NCBI GenBank assembly: GCA_905480305.1
Contig: CAJQPV010000010.1
Span: 1-8,084 of the forward strand
DNA: 8,084 nucleotides
Source: an uncultured Gammaproteobacteria bacterium
Lineage (GTDB): Bacteria > Pseudomonadota > Gammaproteobacteria > UBA9214
Direction of reading: 5' to 3'
The notes beneath the pieces are model-generated. The model was given only the letters and a program-made list of their open reading frames with translations. It was not told the DNA's origin and made no database searches. Position numbers and translations under genes: made by a program. Each line of letters starts with the position of its first letter. Position 1 is the stretch's first letter. Shown here piece by piece: positions 7,537 to 8,084 of the stretch.

Positions 7537-8054
7537 CTAGCGCGCTGCTGCCGCAATCCTCAACATGGCCATATTCACCAGGTTTTTTTGCAGGGTATGG
7601 CGTACTGCATCCTTCTCGCGTTCACTGCCCAGCACATCCGTGCTCTTGTAGAGGTAGGCGCGTCTCATCGAGACCGTCTGCGACTCAACGATCGGCAGAT
7701 TTTCTGCAGTCGCCACGGAAAACTGAATGATCTGCCTGAGGTCATATTCCAGTACCTTGCCGGACGTATTGACCGACAGCACATCGCGGCCCTTGTCATT
7801 CGCCTCGATACGCAATACGGCGCTAGCATCCTCAAGACGTTCCGTCACTTTCGCCCCGCGTGTCCGCAGCGCCTCGGAAAAATCATAACCAGCGTACTGA
7901 AGGGGGTACTGCTTTGTATATAGGTCACTGCCATCTCTGGCGGCAAGGCCTCACTACCGCGCAAGTGAAAGCCACATGCGGACAGACTCACTATAACGAA
8001 TATCACCAGCAGACTCCTTGCCAGCCGGTTGCCGGGAATAGCATACAACTTCAT
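7537..8054 (-). CDS. lptE: LPS-assembly lipoprotein LptE, reading frame broken by an apparent single-base deletion
   Basis: LptE is an outer-membrane lipoprotein that plugs the LptD barrel and helps insert lipopolysaccharide into the outer leaflet. From the ATG at 8054 the protein starts with a positively charged, hydrophobic signal and the lipobox LSAC (lipidated Cys27), followed by the family hallmark CGFHLRG. This frame goes astray after TYIQSSTP and stops at 7845. The rest of LptE continues in another frame, reading YAGYDFSEALRTRGAKV, then EYDLRQIIQFSV, and ending RIAAAAR at 7537. Adding one C to the five-C run at 7902-7906 (coding strand) joins both parts into a normal protein of 172 residues with STPLQYAGYDFSEAL at the junction. 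The ATG has GGGGCGAG just upstream; a GTG at 8066 is an alternative. Its position between leuS and holA is the standard one. Because LptE is usually essential, a sequence error is likelier than gene loss, but this is inference. Confidence 0.9.
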
Positions 8055-8065
8055 CACTCGCCCCA

Positions 8066-8084
8066 CTAGATCACCACATTCACA
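8066..8084 (-). CDS. leuS: Probable C-terminal end of leucyl-tRNA synthetase (5' part outside window)
   Basis: Only five full codons and a stop are visible: VNVVI followed by TAG at 8066-8068. LeuS proteins commonly end in a short hydrophobic strand of the type KLVNVVV or LNLVVG, and leuS lies immediately upstream of lptE in E. coli and many relatives. The gap to the lptE ATG is 11 bases. The call depends on gene order more than on these few residues, and another upstream gene cannot be excluded. Confidence 0.5.

Noticed and set aside
7524..7556. TTG at 7556 as the holA start.
   Set aside because: It adds an Arg/Gln-rich stretch not found in the family and overlaps the lptE end; the ATG at 7523 aligns with the E. 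coli HolA start.
7902..7906. Canonical programmed -1 frameshift signal in lptE.
   Set aside because: The codons at the site (ACC CCC TTC) do not form an X XXY YYZ slippery heptamer allowing both tRNAs to re-pair, and programmed frameshifting is not known for lptE; an indel is simpler.
1..8084. A search for CRISPR arrays, tRNA genes, transposases, toxin-antitoxin pairs, phage genes or a new defence system.
   Set aside because: No regularly spaced direct repeats, tRNA cloverleaf, transposase motifs or orphan genes were seen; apart from the repeat gap the window is filled by known housekeeping genes.

Overview
This window is a compact stretch of bacterial housekeeping chromosome, and every gene I can support lies on the minus strand. 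Read in the direction of transcription (right to left) the order is: the last codons of a probable leuS, lptE, holA, proA, nadD, rsfS, rlmH, maf (yhdE type), rng, and the first 401 codons of a yhdP-type gene that runs off the left edge. Gene content, close protein similarity to the Escherichia coli versions as I remember them, the presence of an LPS-assembly lipoprotein and the moderately GC-rich sequence point to a proteobacterium. A gammaproteobacterium outside the Enterobacterales is most likely; I cannot name the genus.

Right part (about 4144-8084): leuS-lptE-holA-proA-nadD-rsfS is tightly packed, with gaps of about 10-25 bases and a 4-base stop/start overlap between nadD and rsfS, as expected of one operon. 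It mixes outer-membrane LPS assembly (LptE), the replicase clamp loader (HolA), proline synthesis (ProA), NAD synthesis (NadD) and ribosome silencing (RsfS). The lptE frame is broken by one missing base in a run of five C (coding strand). Adding one C restores a normal-looking LptE, so this is either a sequencing or assembly error or a real lesion.

Middle (3846-4143): a 298-base gene-free gap separates rsfS from rlmH. It holds nested inverted repeats (outer arms at 3898-3905 and 4021-4028, inner hairpins at 3964-3979 and 4002-4017) and a tandem 7-base repeat. It looks like a short dispersed, non-coding repeat element and is the only clearly non-genic structure in the window.

Left part (1-3845): rlmH-maf-rng-yhdP, again closely spaced. 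RlmH modifies 23S rRNA, Maf hydrolyses non-canonical or modified nucleotides, RNase G processes rRNA and mRNA, and YhdP is an AsmA-like envelope protein linked to phospholipid transport. The window joins two clusters that are separate in E. coli (holA-nadD-rsfS-rlmH and maf-rng-yhdP), an order I recall from other proteobacteria. I found no tRNA, rRNA, CRISPR, transposase or phage genes, and no sign of an undescribed defence or metabolic system.
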